Origin: WHSV01 sp050693895
GTDB taxonomy: Bacteria; Actinomycetota; CADDZG01; WHSQ01
Length of the DNA stretch: 64,000 nucleotides
Direction of reading: 5' to 3'
Assembly: GCA_050693895.1 (NCBI GenBank)
Contig: JBOGWS010000080.1
Span: 1 to 64,000, forward strand
This document shows, in pieces, positions 50,866 through 59,525 of this stretch. The translations under genes were made by a program, and so were the position numbers. The notes below the pieces were generated by a model. It worked only from the letters and a program-made list of their open reading frames with translations. It had not been told where the DNA came from and did not search any database. How positions within the stretch are numbered: position 1 is the stretch's first letter; the number at the start of each line of letters is the position of its first letter.

Positions 50866-51008
50866 GCGTACTCCTTGCGGTACTTGGTGTCCTTATCGGG
50901 CGATTTGCGAAGTGCTGGTGCATCGGGCGGTGCTTCTTCGGGCCCGCCTAACGCCAGCCGACCCAGAAGGATGAGCGTACATCCCTTGTGCTTGAATGCA
51001 CAAGCGCA
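50862..51008 (-). CDS. Short frame coupled to the CTG-start gene, start not visible
   Basis: A frame of about 48 codons ends with TGA at 50862. Its product includes FKHKGCTLILLGRLALGG and a charged tail DAPALRKSPDKDTKYRKEYA, and begins with closely spaced cysteines (CACAFKHKGC), as in a zinc knuckle. The tail carries the ribosome binding site of the next gene. No standard start codon exists between the upstream in-frame TAG and the cysteines, so the true 5' end is unclear or damaged. Confidence 0.3.
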   Translation of the reverse strand, partial: CACAFKHKGCTLILLGRLALGGPEEAPPDAPALRKSPDKDTKYRKEYA

Positions 51009-51155
51009 CTATCACAGTAGTGGCATAGCCGCCGTCTGTTTGTGGCCCAGGACCTATTTTCGCCGCTGGCACGCGTCCACGCTGTGAATCAATGGCCCAC
51101 CTCGGTTTTTCGCGTTCCGGGCTCTCAGACGACCCTCACGTCGGGAAAGGTGCCG

Positions 51156-51177
51156 CGCTGTGACCCAGGTCACAGCG
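51156..51177. promoter_or_regulatory. CRP/FNR-type palindrome
   Basis: A perfect 10-bp inverted repeat, CGCTGTGACC-CA-GGTCACAGCG, which contains TGTGA-N6-TCACA, the consensus of CRP-family regulators including mycobacterial Crp. It lies 31-52 bp before the ATG of the AbiEi/DUF559 gene, close to where a promoter should be. Confidence 0.75.
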
Positions 51178-51207
51178 TCGGTTCGGGTTCAGAGCCACGA
51201 TCCACCC

Positions 51208-52116
51208 ATGGCATCGGTACGAGCCCTCGCAAGGGAGAGCCGCCGATGCTACGGAATCCTCTCTTTGCAGCAACTCCTCGATCTGGGTTTTACACCGGCA
51301 CAGGTCAAGGGGGCTTGTCGCAGAGGAAGTCTCGTTCGCGTTCTTCCCCGGGTCTACCGCGGCACCTCGGTCCCCCAGTGCTGGGAGCAATTGCCCATGG
51401 CGGCGACTCGCTGGGGCGGCTACGGCACGGTGGCCTCGGCCACGACGGCGGCGTTCCTCCACGATCTGCTCCAGCGTCGTAACGACGCAATCCACGTCAC
51501 GTCAAGCCGATCCCTTCACCCCCGGCCAGGCTTCAGGGTTCATCAGTGCCACCTTCTTCCCGACGACATAACTGTCGTCGGAGGCATTCCCTGCACCTCC
51601 GTCTCTCGGACTCTAGTCGACGTCTGCCACACCATCGACCGGACCCGGTGTGAGATGGCGCTCGACGCCGCACTCAGAAGCGGCCGCGTGCGACTCGCCG
51701 ACCTCGTCGAGTTCGTCGAGACCGCCGCCGCTCGGAAGGTTCGTGGCAGCTCTCGCCTTCGCGGTCTGCTGGAGGTGCGTGGGGACGATGAAGCCCTTTC
51801 CGAGAGCGAGATGGAGAGCCGTTTCGGTTGTGTGATGAGGAAGGGTGACCTTCCAATGGGGGAGCGGCAGGCCCTCCGAGAGGGGACCAAGAACGGCCGC
51901 GTGGACATTCTCTATGCAGAGCAGAACCTGGTCGTCGAACTAGACGGGAGGAAGTGGCACTCGGCTCGACGCGAGAAGAAGCGTGACAAGCGCTATGACA
52001 ACGAACTGAACATCAACGGGAAGCGAGTTCTGCGACTCACCTGGGAAGATCTCGACGACGAGACTTACGTTCTCGATCTCATGGCGCGAGCTCTTGGGAT
52101 TCGCCGATTGTTCTGA
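51208..52116 (+). CDS. AbiEi-like N-terminal domain with DUF559 nuclease-like domain
   Basis: A 302-residue protein common in actinobacteria. The N-terminal about 80 residues (GILSLQQLLDLGFTPAQVKG, RGSLVRVLPRVYRG) match the AbiEi antitoxin winged-helix region. The C-terminal about 100 residues match DUF559, a Vsr/restriction-endonuclease-like fold: RVDILYAEQNLVVELDGRKWH, RDKRYDNELNINGKRVLRLTWEDL, in which the Asp, Glu and Asp/Lys would form the nuclease centre. The ATG at 51208 is preferred to a GTG at 51160, which would place the start inside the palindrome. No toxin gene (AbiEii) is adjacent, so this is not a complete AbiE system. Confidence 0.82.
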   Translation: MASVRALARESRRCYGILSLQQLLDLGFTPAQVKGACRRGSLVRVLPRVYRGTSVPQCWEQLPMAATRWGGYGTVASATTAAFLHDLLQRRNDAIHVTSSRSLHPRPGFRVHQCHLLPDDITVVGGIPCTSVSRTLVDVCHTIDRTRCEMALDAALRSGRVRLADLVEFVETAAARKVRGSSRLRGLLEVRGDDEALSESEMESRFGCVMRKGDLPMGERQALREGTKNGRVDILYAEQNLVVELDGRKWHSARREKKRDKRYDNELNINGKRVLRLTWEDLDDETYVLDLMARALGIRRLF

Positions 52117-52165
52117 TTCTTTCCGCAATGAGGGCTCCTGGTGAGACCTCCGGGCGAAAAAAGGG

Positions 52166-52981
52166 TCAGCGCAGGATCAGGTAGAAGGCCACGCCCGCCA
52201 CTGCGCAGTAGGCCGCGAACGGGTAGAGCGTCCGGGACCTCAGGTACCGGATCAGGCCAGCAATGGCCGCATAGGACGTCACGAGCGAGAGGAGGAAACC
52301 CGCGATGCCGGCCCCCAGGCCGATCTCGGACTCCCCGAGCTTCGGAACCTCGAGGACGGTCGCTCCGATCAGGGCGGGAATCGCCAGGAGGAAGGCGAAG
52401 CGAGCGGCGTCGTCGCGCGAGATTCCGAAGGCCAGCGCTGCGGCGATCGTCGACCCGGAGCGCGAGATGCCCGGAACGATGGCGACCGCCTGCCCGATCC
52501 CAACCGCCGTGGCATCGACCGGATTCATGTCGCCGATGGTTCGCAGGGGTGTTCCTCGCTTTGCGTTCCGGCGCTCGTGGTAACGCAACGCTTGCTCGGC
52601 GGCGACGAGAATCGCCGCAGTCAGCAAGAGTTGCAGCGCGGCACCCGCCGCATCGTCGTACTGAGCTTCGAAGAAGTCTCGTAGGAAGAGCCCGGCCAGG
52701 CCTGCGGGGATGCTTCCGATGAGCAGCAGGAGGCCGAGGCGGACCGAGTCCCGGTCTCGTTTCACAACACCGCGGACGAGGTCGAGAAGATCACCGGAGA
52801 AGTAAATCAGGAGCGCCAGGAGCGAAGCTGTATGAAGGAGCACCTCGAATGCGACCCCCTGTTGGCGCGGCCAGTCGAACAGCGCGGGCACGATGACGAG
52901 ATGCCCCGACGAGGAGATCGGGATGAACTCGGTGAGACCTTGGACCGCGCCGAGCACGGCCGCCTGCAGAACCGATAGCAA
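52166..52981 (-). CDS. uppP: Undecaprenyl-diphosphate phosphatase
   Basis: A 271-residue membrane enzyme that recycles undecaprenyl diphosphate to the monophosphate carrier for cell wall and polysaccharide synthesis. The two active-site motifs are complete: TEFIPISSSGHL near residue 17 and VPGISRSGST near residue 170, with the expected catalytic Glu, Ser and Arg. Eight helices are predicted. The start is TTG at 52981. Loss of this enzyme usually gives bacitracin sensitivity. It lies 9 bp after mtnP on the same strand. Confidence 0.95.
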   Translation of the reverse strand: MLSVLQAAVLGAVQGLTEFIPISSSGHLVIVPALFDWPRQQGVAFEVLLHTASLLALLIYFSGDLLDLVRGVVKRDRDSVRLGLLLLIGSIPAGLAGLFLRDFFEAQYDDAAGAALQLLLTAAILVAAEQALRYHERRNAKRGTPLRTIGDMNPVDATAVGIGQAVAIVPGISRSGSTIAAALAFGISRDDAARFAFLLAIPALIGATVLEVPKLGESEIGLGAGIAGFLLSLVTSYAAIAGLIRYLRSRTLYPFAAYCAVAGVAFYLILR

Positions 52982-52990
52982 CGAGCGGGC

Positions 52991-53791
52991 CTAGGGCTCG
53001 AAGCGCGCGCCCTCGAGGGCGGTCGCGCAGGGGCAGGCTCGTTCCGACGGGATCTTCGGGATCAGCGAGAACAGGAGGTCCCTCAGCTTCGAGTTGTTCG
53101 CATTGAACACCTCGATAACGGCCTCGTGAGTCACCGCGTCGCTCTCGCCCTCGACCCCGACGTCGTAGTCGGTGATGAGGGCGACATTGACGTAGCAGAT
53201 CTCGAGCTCACGGGCGAGGTAGGCCTCGGGGTACTGGGTCATGTTGATGACCTCCCAGCCCGCGTCCTGAAACCACTTCGACTCTGCTCTTGTCGAGAAG
53301 CGGGGTCCTTGGATGGTCACAACGGTTCCGCGTTCGTGAATCGTGATTCCCGTATCCCGGCCCGTATCGATCGCGAGTGCACGCAATTCGGGGCAGTATG
53401 GGTCGGCGAATGCGATGTGTGTCGTCTGAGGGCCGTCGTAAAAAGTGTCCTTGCGTCCCACCGTTCGGTCTACGAGCTGGTCGCTCACGACGAAGTCGCC
53501 GGGTTTGACGTCTCGTTTGAGTGATCCCGCAGCACACGGGCCGATGATGCGTGTGACCCCGAGCTCTCTCATGGCCCACAGGTTGGCCCTGTAGTTGATC
53601 CTGTGAGGCGGTAGTTGGTGCTTCTGTCCATGCCTGGGGAGGAACGCGACCCGCACTCCCTCGACCTCGCCCACGGCGAATGCCGCTGAGGGATCGCCGA
53701 AGGGTGTGTCAACGTTCACCTCCTCGACATCGTCCAGGAGCGAATAGAAGCCGGAGCCTCCGAAGACTCCAACGCCGACGGGCTCGGTCAT
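52991..53791 (-). CDS. mtnP: S-methyl-5'-thioadenosine phosphorylase
   Basis: A 266-residue purine nucleoside phosphorylase of the MTAP type, splitting methylthioadenosine (or a related nucleoside) with phosphate, in methionine salvage. Motifs are GVFGGSGFYSL, FLPRHGQKHQLPPHRINYRAN, and IINMTQYPEAYLARELEICY-like substrate-binding sequence ending in ALITDYDVG. The C-terminal tail contains two cysteines (ACPCATAL). The start overlaps the stop of the FmdB-type gene by three bases. Some relatives prefer adenosine or inosine, which cannot be excluded. Confidence 0.92.
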   Translation of the reverse strand: MTEPVGVGVFGGSGFYSLLDDVEEVNVDTPFGDPSAAFAVGEVEGVRVAFLPRHGQKHQLPPHRINYRANLWAMRELGVTRIIGPCAAGSLKRDVKPGDFVVSDQLVDRTVGRKDTFYDGPQTTHIAFADPYCPELRALAIDTGRDTGITIHERGTVVTIQGPRFSTRAESKWFQDAGWEVINMTQYPEAYLARELEICYVNVALITDYDVGVEGESDAVTHEAVIEVFNANNSKLRDLLFSLIPKIPSERACPCATALEGARFEP

Positions 53792-54111
53792 TTGTTCGAC
53801 GACTCCTTTTTGGACGAAGTGGAGGATCCGCTCGAACTCGACGAGGAATCCTTGCTCTTGGCGCCCGGGGAGCTGTCCTTCGTACCCCCGGAGCCCTTTT
53901 CAGCCGATTTCGACTGGTTTACCTGGCTCGATGACTTGCTGTTGTCGGTGGAGTAGAAGCCTGAGCCCTTGAACACCACGCCCACTGGCGAGTACAACTT
54001 CCTTAGGCTTCCCCCGCAAATTGGACAAGTGTCCAGGGGCGGATCGGTAAAGCTCTGTCTTGCTTCGGTGCGTTCTCCGCACGCGGTGCAGGCATATTCG
54101 TATATCGGCAT
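53788..54111 (-). CDS. FmdB-type zinc-ribbon protein with Ser-rich tail
   Basis: A 107-residue protein whose first about 55 residues are a FmdB/CxxC_CxxC_SSSS zinc ribbon: MPIYEYACTACGERTEARQS and DTCPICGGSLRKLYSPVGVVFKGSGFY. Two CxxC pairs bind zinc. The rest is a low-complexity Ser/Lys tail (KDSSSSSSGSSTSS). Family members are named after a putative regulator of the fmd operon but are of unknown function. It is the first gene of a run with mtnP and uppP. Confidence 0.9.
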   Translation of the reverse strand: MPIYEYACTACGERTEARQSFTDPPLDTCPICGGSLRKLYSPVGVVFKGSGFYSTDNSKSSSQVNQSKSAEKGSGGTKDSSPGAKSKDSSSSSSGSSTSSKKESSNK

Positions 54112-54210
54112 TTGTGAATCTTCTCACTAACTTCGGTTGGGAGTGGCCGCGCCGTAAAGTGACGCACGAGATCTGTCGAGATTTCGACACAAGAGCGAGG
54201 GAGGCTCTAC

Positions 54211-56217
54211 GTGTCTCTGCAGCGACGACTGACGCTGTTTTTCATACTCATCGTGATCCTGCCGCTGGCGGCGGCCGGGTTCGTCGTGCAGGACGTGGTC
54301 GTCGGAGAGGTCGCAAACAGGGCCGAATCCTCCCTCAGGCCTGCCGTCAACTCGGTCGTTGCCCGCTACAACGAGCGAGTCTCCGTGCTCGAGGACGTGA
54401 CGACGGCATCGTTGAGCCAGGACGAGAGGTTCGCAGGGGTCATCGAGGACAACGAGCGCACCAAGACCGATGAATTCCTGAAGCGCCGTCTGCAGGACAC
54501 AAACGGGTTGGACTTCCTAATAGCGCTGGACCCCGGTGCCGACGTCGCGGGGGCCGCAACCAATCCAGGCGAGTTCCTGTCGGGTTTCTCGCCGCCCACT
54601 GCGGACGAGATCATCAGCACGGGAGTCATCGGGCCGGGGTATGTCCGAACGGCACCCCTCGAGGTCTCCTCACCCGAGGGCAACGTCGGATTCATCGTGG
54701 GTGGTTTCTGGCTCGATGAGGCGATTCTGACCGGCACGTCCCAGGAAGGTGTCGAGACGCATCTGGTTTACGGCGACCAGATCATCGCCTCGTCAGAGGA
54801 CCTCGATCGCGTGGTTCACGTGGAGGGGATCGAGAACGGCCCGGTCGAGGTCGACATCGACGGGAGCGGGCGGGGAGAGGTCAGCTCTCTCGGCGGCGGT
54901 GACATGTACATGCTGGCGTGGACTCCGGATTCCAACGTCCAGGGACTCGAGCGCGGCCTGCTGGCCGCATTGGTCGGCATACTGCTGCTGGCGGTGATCG
55001 CAACCGCGCTGCTTGCCTACTTGTTGGCCCGGCTTATCGCAAGGCCCCTCGAGGAACTGACCGAGGGTGCCCGCGCGATCGCCGGCGGCCGCTTCGATCA
55101 CCGGATCCCGGTTCGCTCCAAAGACGAGGTCGGCCAACTCGCTCTCTCCTTCAACGAGATGAGCGACCACCTCGATACGACCATCACGGATCTCGAATCC
55201 TCCCGCGACCAACTCCAGCGGGCGGTCGACCGGGTGGGCGCGACCCTGCGCTCCACGCACGACATGGGGCAGATTCTCGACTCGATTCTGAGCACCGCGT
55301 CGGACGCCGTTCTCGGCGACGCCGGGTCCCTGTGGCTCTTCACCGGGACGCGCGATGAGCTTTACCCCGCGTTGTCGCGCGGTGTCGACGAGGACGCTCT
55401 CGACAGACTGCGGGTCGGTGAGGGGATCGTGGGGCTTGCGGCGGAGCGCGGCGTAACCGTGATGCTTCCGGCCGAGGATCGGGGCCCGAAACCGTCGCGC
55501 AACGAACCACAATTCCCGGTCACGCTCGCCGTTCCGTTGTACAGCTCGCAGAGAGTCACCGGCGTCATAGTTCTGTATCGAGAAGGTGCGGTTCCGTTCG
55601 ATCGGAAGGATCTCGATACCGTCGTGTTCCTCGCCGAGCAAGGCGGAGTTGCAATCGAGAACGTGCTCCTGCACGAGGACGCACAACGTCTCTCGCTCAC
55701 CGATGGCTTGACCGGAGTCTGGAATCGCCGGTACCTGCAGATGCAGTTCAAGCAGACCCTGGCGAGCGCCAACAGGTTCGACCGTCCCTTCAGCGTCCTC
55801 CTGTTGGACCTCGACAACTTCAAGGACGTCAACGACTCCTTCGGCCACCAGCGAGGCGACGAGATCCTGATCGAGTTCGCACAACGTGTGAGCGCCGCTC
55901 TGCGCGAGATCGACACTTTCGTGCGATACGGCGGAGAGGAATTCGTGTGTCTGCTGTCCGAAACAGACGTCTCCGGGGCGCGCACGACCGCGGAAAAGAT
56001 TCGTCAGACGATCTCAAACGACCCATTCATCTCGGTGGGCGAGGAGCCGGTATCCCTCACCGTTTCGATCGGAGTCGCTTGCTACCCCCTCCACGGAAAC
56101 GGGTATCAATCGCTGATCGAGGCCGCCGACCAGGCGCTGTACCGCGCCAAGGAGGAGGGCCGTGATCGCGTCCGTGTGGCGAAGAGGCCCGCTCCCGGCC
56201 TACATTTGGCCACCTAG
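54211..56217 (+). CDS. Membrane diguanylate cyclase with HAMP and GAF domains
   Basis: A 668-residue sensor. The N-terminal helix (about 7-28), an extracellular sensing domain to about 245 and a second helix (about 250-272) are followed by HAMP (about 272-325), GAF (about 345-490) and GGDEF (about 498-660). The active loop is GGEEF at 574-578, and the inhibitory site R565-E-I-D568 is intact, so the enzyme should make cyclic di-GMP from two GTP and be inhibited by product. The GTG at 54211 has a GAGGGAGG box. The galU gene follows by 21 bp, but a functional link is not shown. Confidence 0.93.
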   Translation: MSLQRRLTLFFILIVILPLAAAGFVVQDVVVGEVANRAESSLRPAVNSVVARYNERVSVLEDVTTASLSQDERFAGVIEDNERTKTDEFLKRRLQDTNGLDFLIALDPGADVAGAATNPGEFLSGFSPPTADEIISTGVIGPGYVRTAPLEVSSPEGNVGFIVGGFWLDEAILTGTSQEGVETHLVYGDQIIASSEDLDRVVHVEGIENGPVEVDIDGSGRGEVSSLGGGDMYMLAWTPDSNVQGLERGLLAALVGILLLAVIATALLAYLLARLIARPLEELTEGARAIAGGRFDHRIPVRSKDEVGQLALSFNEMSDHLDTTITDLESSRDQLQRAVDRVGATLRSTHDMGQILDSILSTASDAVLGDAGSLWLFTGTRDELYPALSRGVDEDALDRLRVGEGIVGLAAERGVTVMLPAEDRGPKPSRNEPQFPVTLAVPLYSSQRVTGVIVLYREGAVPFDRKDLDTVVFLAEQGGVAIENVLLHEDAQRLSLTDGLTGVWNRRYLQMQFKQTLASANRFDRPFSVLLLDLDNFKDVNDSFGHQRGDEILIEFAQRVSAALREIDTFVRYGGEEFVCLLSETDVSGARTTAEKIRQTISNDPFISVGEEPVSLTVSIGVACYPLHGNGYQSLIEAADQALYRAKEEGRDRVRVAKRPAPGLHLAT

Positions 56218-56238
56218 CTTTCGAAAGGGGAGAGATCG

Positions 56239-57123
56239 TTGACCGTTCTTAAAGCCGTTATACCCGCGGCCGGACTTGGGACCCGGTTCCTTCCAGCGAC
56301 TAAGGCGCAGCCAAAGGAGATGCTGCCGGTCGTCGACAAGCCCGGGATCCAGTACATCGTCGAAGACGCGGTGAGAGCGGGAATCGAGGACATCCTCGTG
56401 ATCACGAGCCGTGGAAAGACCGTTATCGAGGACCATTTCGACCGGGCCCTGGAGTTGGAGCACCATCTCGAGTCCACCGGAAAGCTCGAAGAGCTCGAGG
56501 AGGTGCGCGCCCTCGGCGAGATGGCCGACATGCACTTTGTGCGGCAGAAGGAACCATTGGGGTTCGGCCACGCGGTTTCTGTTGCGCGTGCTCACGTCGG
56601 CAACGAGCCCTTCGTCGTAATGGTCGGAGACGAGATCGTTCCAGAGCGCATCGAGGGAGAGAAGCCGTTTCTCCCGCGCATGCTGGAGTGCTACGAGCAG
56701 ACGAAGTCGAGTGTGGTGGCGGTGCAGCGCATGCCCCTCGAGGAGATCTCCTCGTACGGTGTCGTCGACCCTGGTGACTGGACTGCCGAAGACCTCGTTC
56801 AGATGAAGGGCATGATCGAGAAACCTTCGGTGGAAGATGCTGCCTCGGACCTGGGTTCGGTGGGTCACTACGTGTTCAGTCCGGAGATCTTCGATGCGAT
56901 CGATCAGACCTCTGCCGGGGTGGGCGGCGAGATCCAGCTTACCGATGCCATCAACCTGCTTGCCAAGGAGAGGGCCGTTTACGCGTACGTACACGAGGGT
57001 CCGATCTACGACGTTGGCAAGAAGCTCGACTACCTGAAGGCGACAATCGAGCTTGCTTTACGACGAGATGATCTCGCGAAGCCTTTGAAGGAGTACCTCA
57101 ACGAAGTCGCGAGCCGAGGGTAG
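56239..57123 (+). CDS. galU: UTP-glucose-1-phosphate uridylyltransferase
   Basis: A 294-residue nucleotidyltransferase making UDP-glucose for cell-wall and storage polysaccharides. The nucleotide loop AVIPAAGLGTRFLPATKAQPKEMLPVVDKP is complete, as are QKEPLGFGHAV and the metal-binding VMVGDEIV. The start is TTG at 56239, after a GGGGAGAG box. Its stop overlaps moeA by a few bases. The order galU-moeA-moaC is well known in actinobacteria. Confidence 0.95.
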   Translation: MTVLKAVIPAAGLGTRFLPATKAQPKEMLPVVDKPGIQYIVEDAVRAGIEDILVITSRGKTVIEDHFDRALELEHHLESTGKLEELEEVRALGEMADMHFVRQKEPLGFGHAVSVARAHVGNEPFVVMVGDEIVPERIEGEKPFLPRMLECYEQTKSSVVAVQRMPLEEISSYGVVDPGDWTAEDLVQMKGMIEKPSVEDAASDLGSVGHYVFSPEIFDAIDQTSAGVGGEIQLTDAINLLAKERAVYAYVHEGPIYDVGKKLDYLKATIELALRRDDLAKPLKEYLNEVASRG

Positions 57124-58358
57124 TGACCGATGTGAGCTTTGCAAAGCTCCTGAGCGTGGACGATGCGCGCACCCAGGTGCTTGAATCGGTTGAACCTCTC
57201 GCGACCGAAGAGGTGTCGCTGCACGACGCGCTCGGACTCGTGACGGCCTCGAAGGTTTACGCGCCACACTCGTTGCCGCGCTTCGACAACTCCGCCATGG
57301 ACGGTTACGCGGTCATCGCCGAAGACACGTCGGGGGCGGGCGAATACTCACCCGTCGAGCTCGAGGTCGTCGGTGAAGTGCGTGCGGGAGGCTCCGATGG
57401 GGTGGTCGTCGAATCTGGAGCCGCCGTCCGAATCATGACCGGAGCCCCAATGCCGGCGGGTGCGGACGCGGTCGTCATGGTCGAGGCGACCGAGGAGAAA
57501 GACGGCAAGGTGCTCGTCAAGGCCTCGGCCGAGAAGGGCCAGCACGTGCGACCCGCGGGCGACGATCTCGACGAGGGCGAGATTCTCGTCCGTGAGGGGC
57601 TCGAGCTCGGCCCGGGGGAGCTTGCTCTGCTCGGCTCGATGGGGGTGACCCCCGTCGAGATCAGACGGGGGCCCCGCGTCGCGCTGCTCGTAACGGGCGA
57701 TGAGCTCGTCGATCCGGAAGAGGAGCCGGGTCCGGGCCAAATCAGGGATTCCAACCAACTGGCGTTGCTCGCACTTCTCGAACAGGCGGGCGCTCGCCCG
57801 GTGCTGTCCGAGCGCGTTCCCGATAGGCGGGACGCAGTTGTCGACGCTTTCAAGCGCGCCGCGGAAACGGCGGACCTCGTGGTGTCGTCCGGAGGTGTCG
57901 CGGTCGGCAAATACGACTTCGTCAAGGACGTGGTCGAGGAACTGGGCCATATCGAGTTGTGGCGCGTCGCTATGCAACCCGGCAAGCCGGTCGTACTCGG
58001 CTCGGTCAAGGACGTCGTCTTTCTCGGGTTGCCGGGAAATCCCGTTTCGGTGCACGTCGGTTTCGAACAGTTCGTTCGTCCGGCCATTCGGAGGATGCGC
58101 GGTTGCCGCTCGCTACTTAGACCGACGCTCAGCGCGACCTTGACCGAGACCCTCACCAAGCGACCCGGCCGCCTCCACTTCGTCCGGATTCGGCTCTCGA
58201 ATCGTGGAGGAGAGTGGTTCGCAACCCCGACGGGCCCCCAGGGCAGCCACATTCAATCGAGCCTCATCGAGTGTCACGGTGTCGCTCGCTTTGGGCGAGA
58301 GGAAGCCAAGTTGGACGAGGGACAGCGGGTCACGGTCGAGCTCTGGAGGCTCCCGTGA
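57123..58358 (+). CDS. moeA: Molybdopterin molybdotransferase
   Basis: A 411-residue MoeA protein, which inserts molybdate into adenylated molybdopterin to finish the cofactor. Domain III MoCF-like motifs are LLVTGDELVDPEEEPGPGQIRDSN and VVSSGGVAVGKYDFVKDV, and the later PGKPVVLGSVKDVVFLGLPGNPVSV is highly conserved. N-terminal RFDNSAMDGYAV and GDDLDEGE are also typical. The GTG at 57123 overlaps the galU stop by one base; its own stop overlaps moaC. Some genomes carry several paralogues; only one is in this window. Confidence 0.95.
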   Translation: MTDVSFAKLLSVDDARTQVLESVEPLATEEVSLHDALGLVTASKVYAPHSLPRFDNSAMDGYAVIAEDTSGAGEYSPVELEVVGEVRAGGSDGVVVESGAAVRIMTGAPMPAGADAVVMVEATEEKDGKVLVKASAEKGQHVRPAGDDLDEGEILVREGLELGPGELALLGSMGVTPVEIRRGPRVALLVTGDELVDPEEEPGPGQIRDSNQLALLALLEQAGARPVLSERVPDRRDAVVDAFKRAAETADLVVSSGGVAVGKYDFVKDVVEELGHIELWRVAMQPGKPVVLGSVKDVVFLGLPGNPVSVHVGFEQFVRPAIRRMRGCRSLLRPTLSATLTETLTKRPGRLHFVRIRLSNRGGEWFATPTGPQGSHIQSSLIECHGVARFGREEAKLDEGQRVTVELWRLP

Positions 58359-58813
58359 ACGATAGGCATCCCGAGGCGGAGGCTCGAATGGTGGACGTCA
58401 CGGCCAAGGGCGTGACCGATCGAGAGGCGCTTGCGGCCGGCTCGGTACTGATGAGTCCCGGTACGGCCGACCTGGTTTTCGAACGGCGGCTGGACAAGGG
58501 GGATGCACTCGAGGTGGCGCGCATCGCGGGCATCATGGCTGCGAAGAAGACGTCGGAGCTAATCCCGCTATGTCATCCGATCGCCATCGGGGCGGTCAAG
58601 GTGACGTTCGATCGCTCGGACCGGGGGGTCGAGATCGAGGCTCTCGTCCGCACTTCGGAGCGAACCGGTGTCGAGATGGAGGCCCTGAGCGCGGTCAGCG
58701 TGGCGGCGCTCACCGTCTACGACATGGTGAAGGGAACGGAACGAGCTGTTTCCATCACCGACGTGAGGCTGCTTCGAAAGTCGGGGGGCCGCTCCGGCCT
58801 CTGGGAGCGGTGA
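58355..58813 (+). CDS. moaC: Cyclic pyranopterin monophosphate synthase
   Basis: A 152-residue MoaC, which converts the MoaA product 3',8-cyclo-7,8-dihydro-GTP into cyclic pyranopterin monophosphate. The motifs MVDVTAKGVTDREALAAG, GIMAAKKTSELIPLCHPI and TGVEMEALSAVSVAALTVYDMVKG hold the conserved Lys, His and Asp residues. The GTG at 58355 overlaps the moeA stop. An internal ATG (58388, MVDVTAKG) is an alternative start but would remove a short N-terminal extension that relatives share. Confidence 0.95.
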   Translation: MNDRHPEAEARMVDVTAKGVTDREALAAGSVLMSPGTADLVFERRLDKGDALEVARIAGIMAAKKTSELIPLCHPIAIGAVKVTFDRSDRGVEIEALVRTSERTGVEMEALSAVSVAALTVYDMVKGTERAVSITDVRLLRKSGGRSGLWER

Positions 58814-58814
58814 G

Positions 58815-58979
58815 TTAGTTTCCGTCGTTCTGGGCGGGCCTCTTCAAGAACGCGGTCATACCGAGTTGCTGGCTCTCGAGAACCTGAACGAGGTCCCATC
58901 CCTCCTCGCCCCACTGGTTGAGAATCTCCTGAAGCGCGTGCGAAATCAGCGGAACGGTGGCGTACTCCCACTTCTGCAC
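58815..58979 (-). CDS. Small DUF4177-like protein
   Basis: A 54-residue protein beginning MQKWEYATVPLISHALQEIL and containing WGEEGWDLVQVLESQ, the pattern of DUF4177-type small proteins in which an aromatic start is followed by GEEGWELV. The GTG at 58979 lies 8 nt after GGAG, and longer in-frame starts add non-coding-like sequence. It is convergent with moaC, with one base between stops. Function unknown. Confidence 0.75.
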   Translation of the reverse strand: MQKWEYATVPLISHALQEILNQWGEEGWDLVQVLESQQLGMTAFLKRPAQNDGN

Positions 58980-59026
58980 AGCGTTGCTCCCTTCGGTTTT
59001 CGGCGAACCACTTAGTGTTGCGCGCC

Positions 59027-59377
59027 ATGGCGGAACAGATCGTTGTCGAGTCGTCCGGCAGGATAGTCGCTCATGACGTGAGGTGGGCGAGGACTCTTGC
59101 CGACCGCTCAAAGGGCCTCATCGGCTCACCTCCACCGGCCGCCGGCCAGGCGCTCGTCATCGAGCCGGCAACGCAGGTTCACACCTTCCGCATGAGCTAT
59201 CCGATCGACGTCGTCTTCGTGGACCGCGACTGGAAGGTTCGCCACGTCGTACGAAGCATGGCGCGGCGCCGCATGAGCAAGTTCGTGTTCGGGTCCCGCC
59301 TCGTTGTCGAAATGGCGTCCGGCGCCCTCTCGGACGAGGTAAGCCCCGGCACCCAACTGAGGTTGGTCGAGTCATGA
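59027..59377 (+). CDS. DUF192 family protein
   Basis: A 116-residue DUF192 protein. The pattern VRWARTLADRSKGLIGSPPPAAGQALVI, then VHTFRMSYPIDVVFVDRDWKVRHVVRSM and VVEMASGALSDEVSPGTQL, covers the whole domain. Many homologues carry a signal peptide, but this one does not. The family has a small beta barrel and no proven role. ATG 59027 is used; an in-frame GTG four codons upstream is possible. Confidence 0.9.
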   Translation: MAEQIVVESSGRIVAHDVRWARTLADRSKGLIGSPPPAAGQALVIEPATQVHTFRMSYPIDVVFVDRDWKVRHVVRSMARRRMSKFVFGSRLVVEMASGALSDEVSPGTQLRLVES

Positions 59378-59474
59378 ACTGAGGGCGGCCCGCGGTCTTT
59401 GCACGGTCGTGTTGCGCCACCAACAGCCACGGAAAGCCGGACCCTCAGTAGTGGGGGGTGAAATCGCGGCAGAC

Positions 59475-59509
59475 GACGTCTAATATGACGTCCTACTATT
59501 CCCGTAGTA
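59475..59509 (+). promoter_or_regulatory. Paired palindromes upstream of the lipoprotein/ABC operon
   Basis: GACGTC occurs at 59475-59480 and 59487-59492 (12-bp period) around TAATAT, and TACTA (59494-59498) faces TAGTA (59505-59509). They end 16 bp before the TTG start at 59526, so they overlap the likely promoter or leader. An operator is plausible; TAATAT could be a -10 element. Confidence 0.4.
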
Positions 59510-59525
59510 ATCGACCGGAGGGGTT

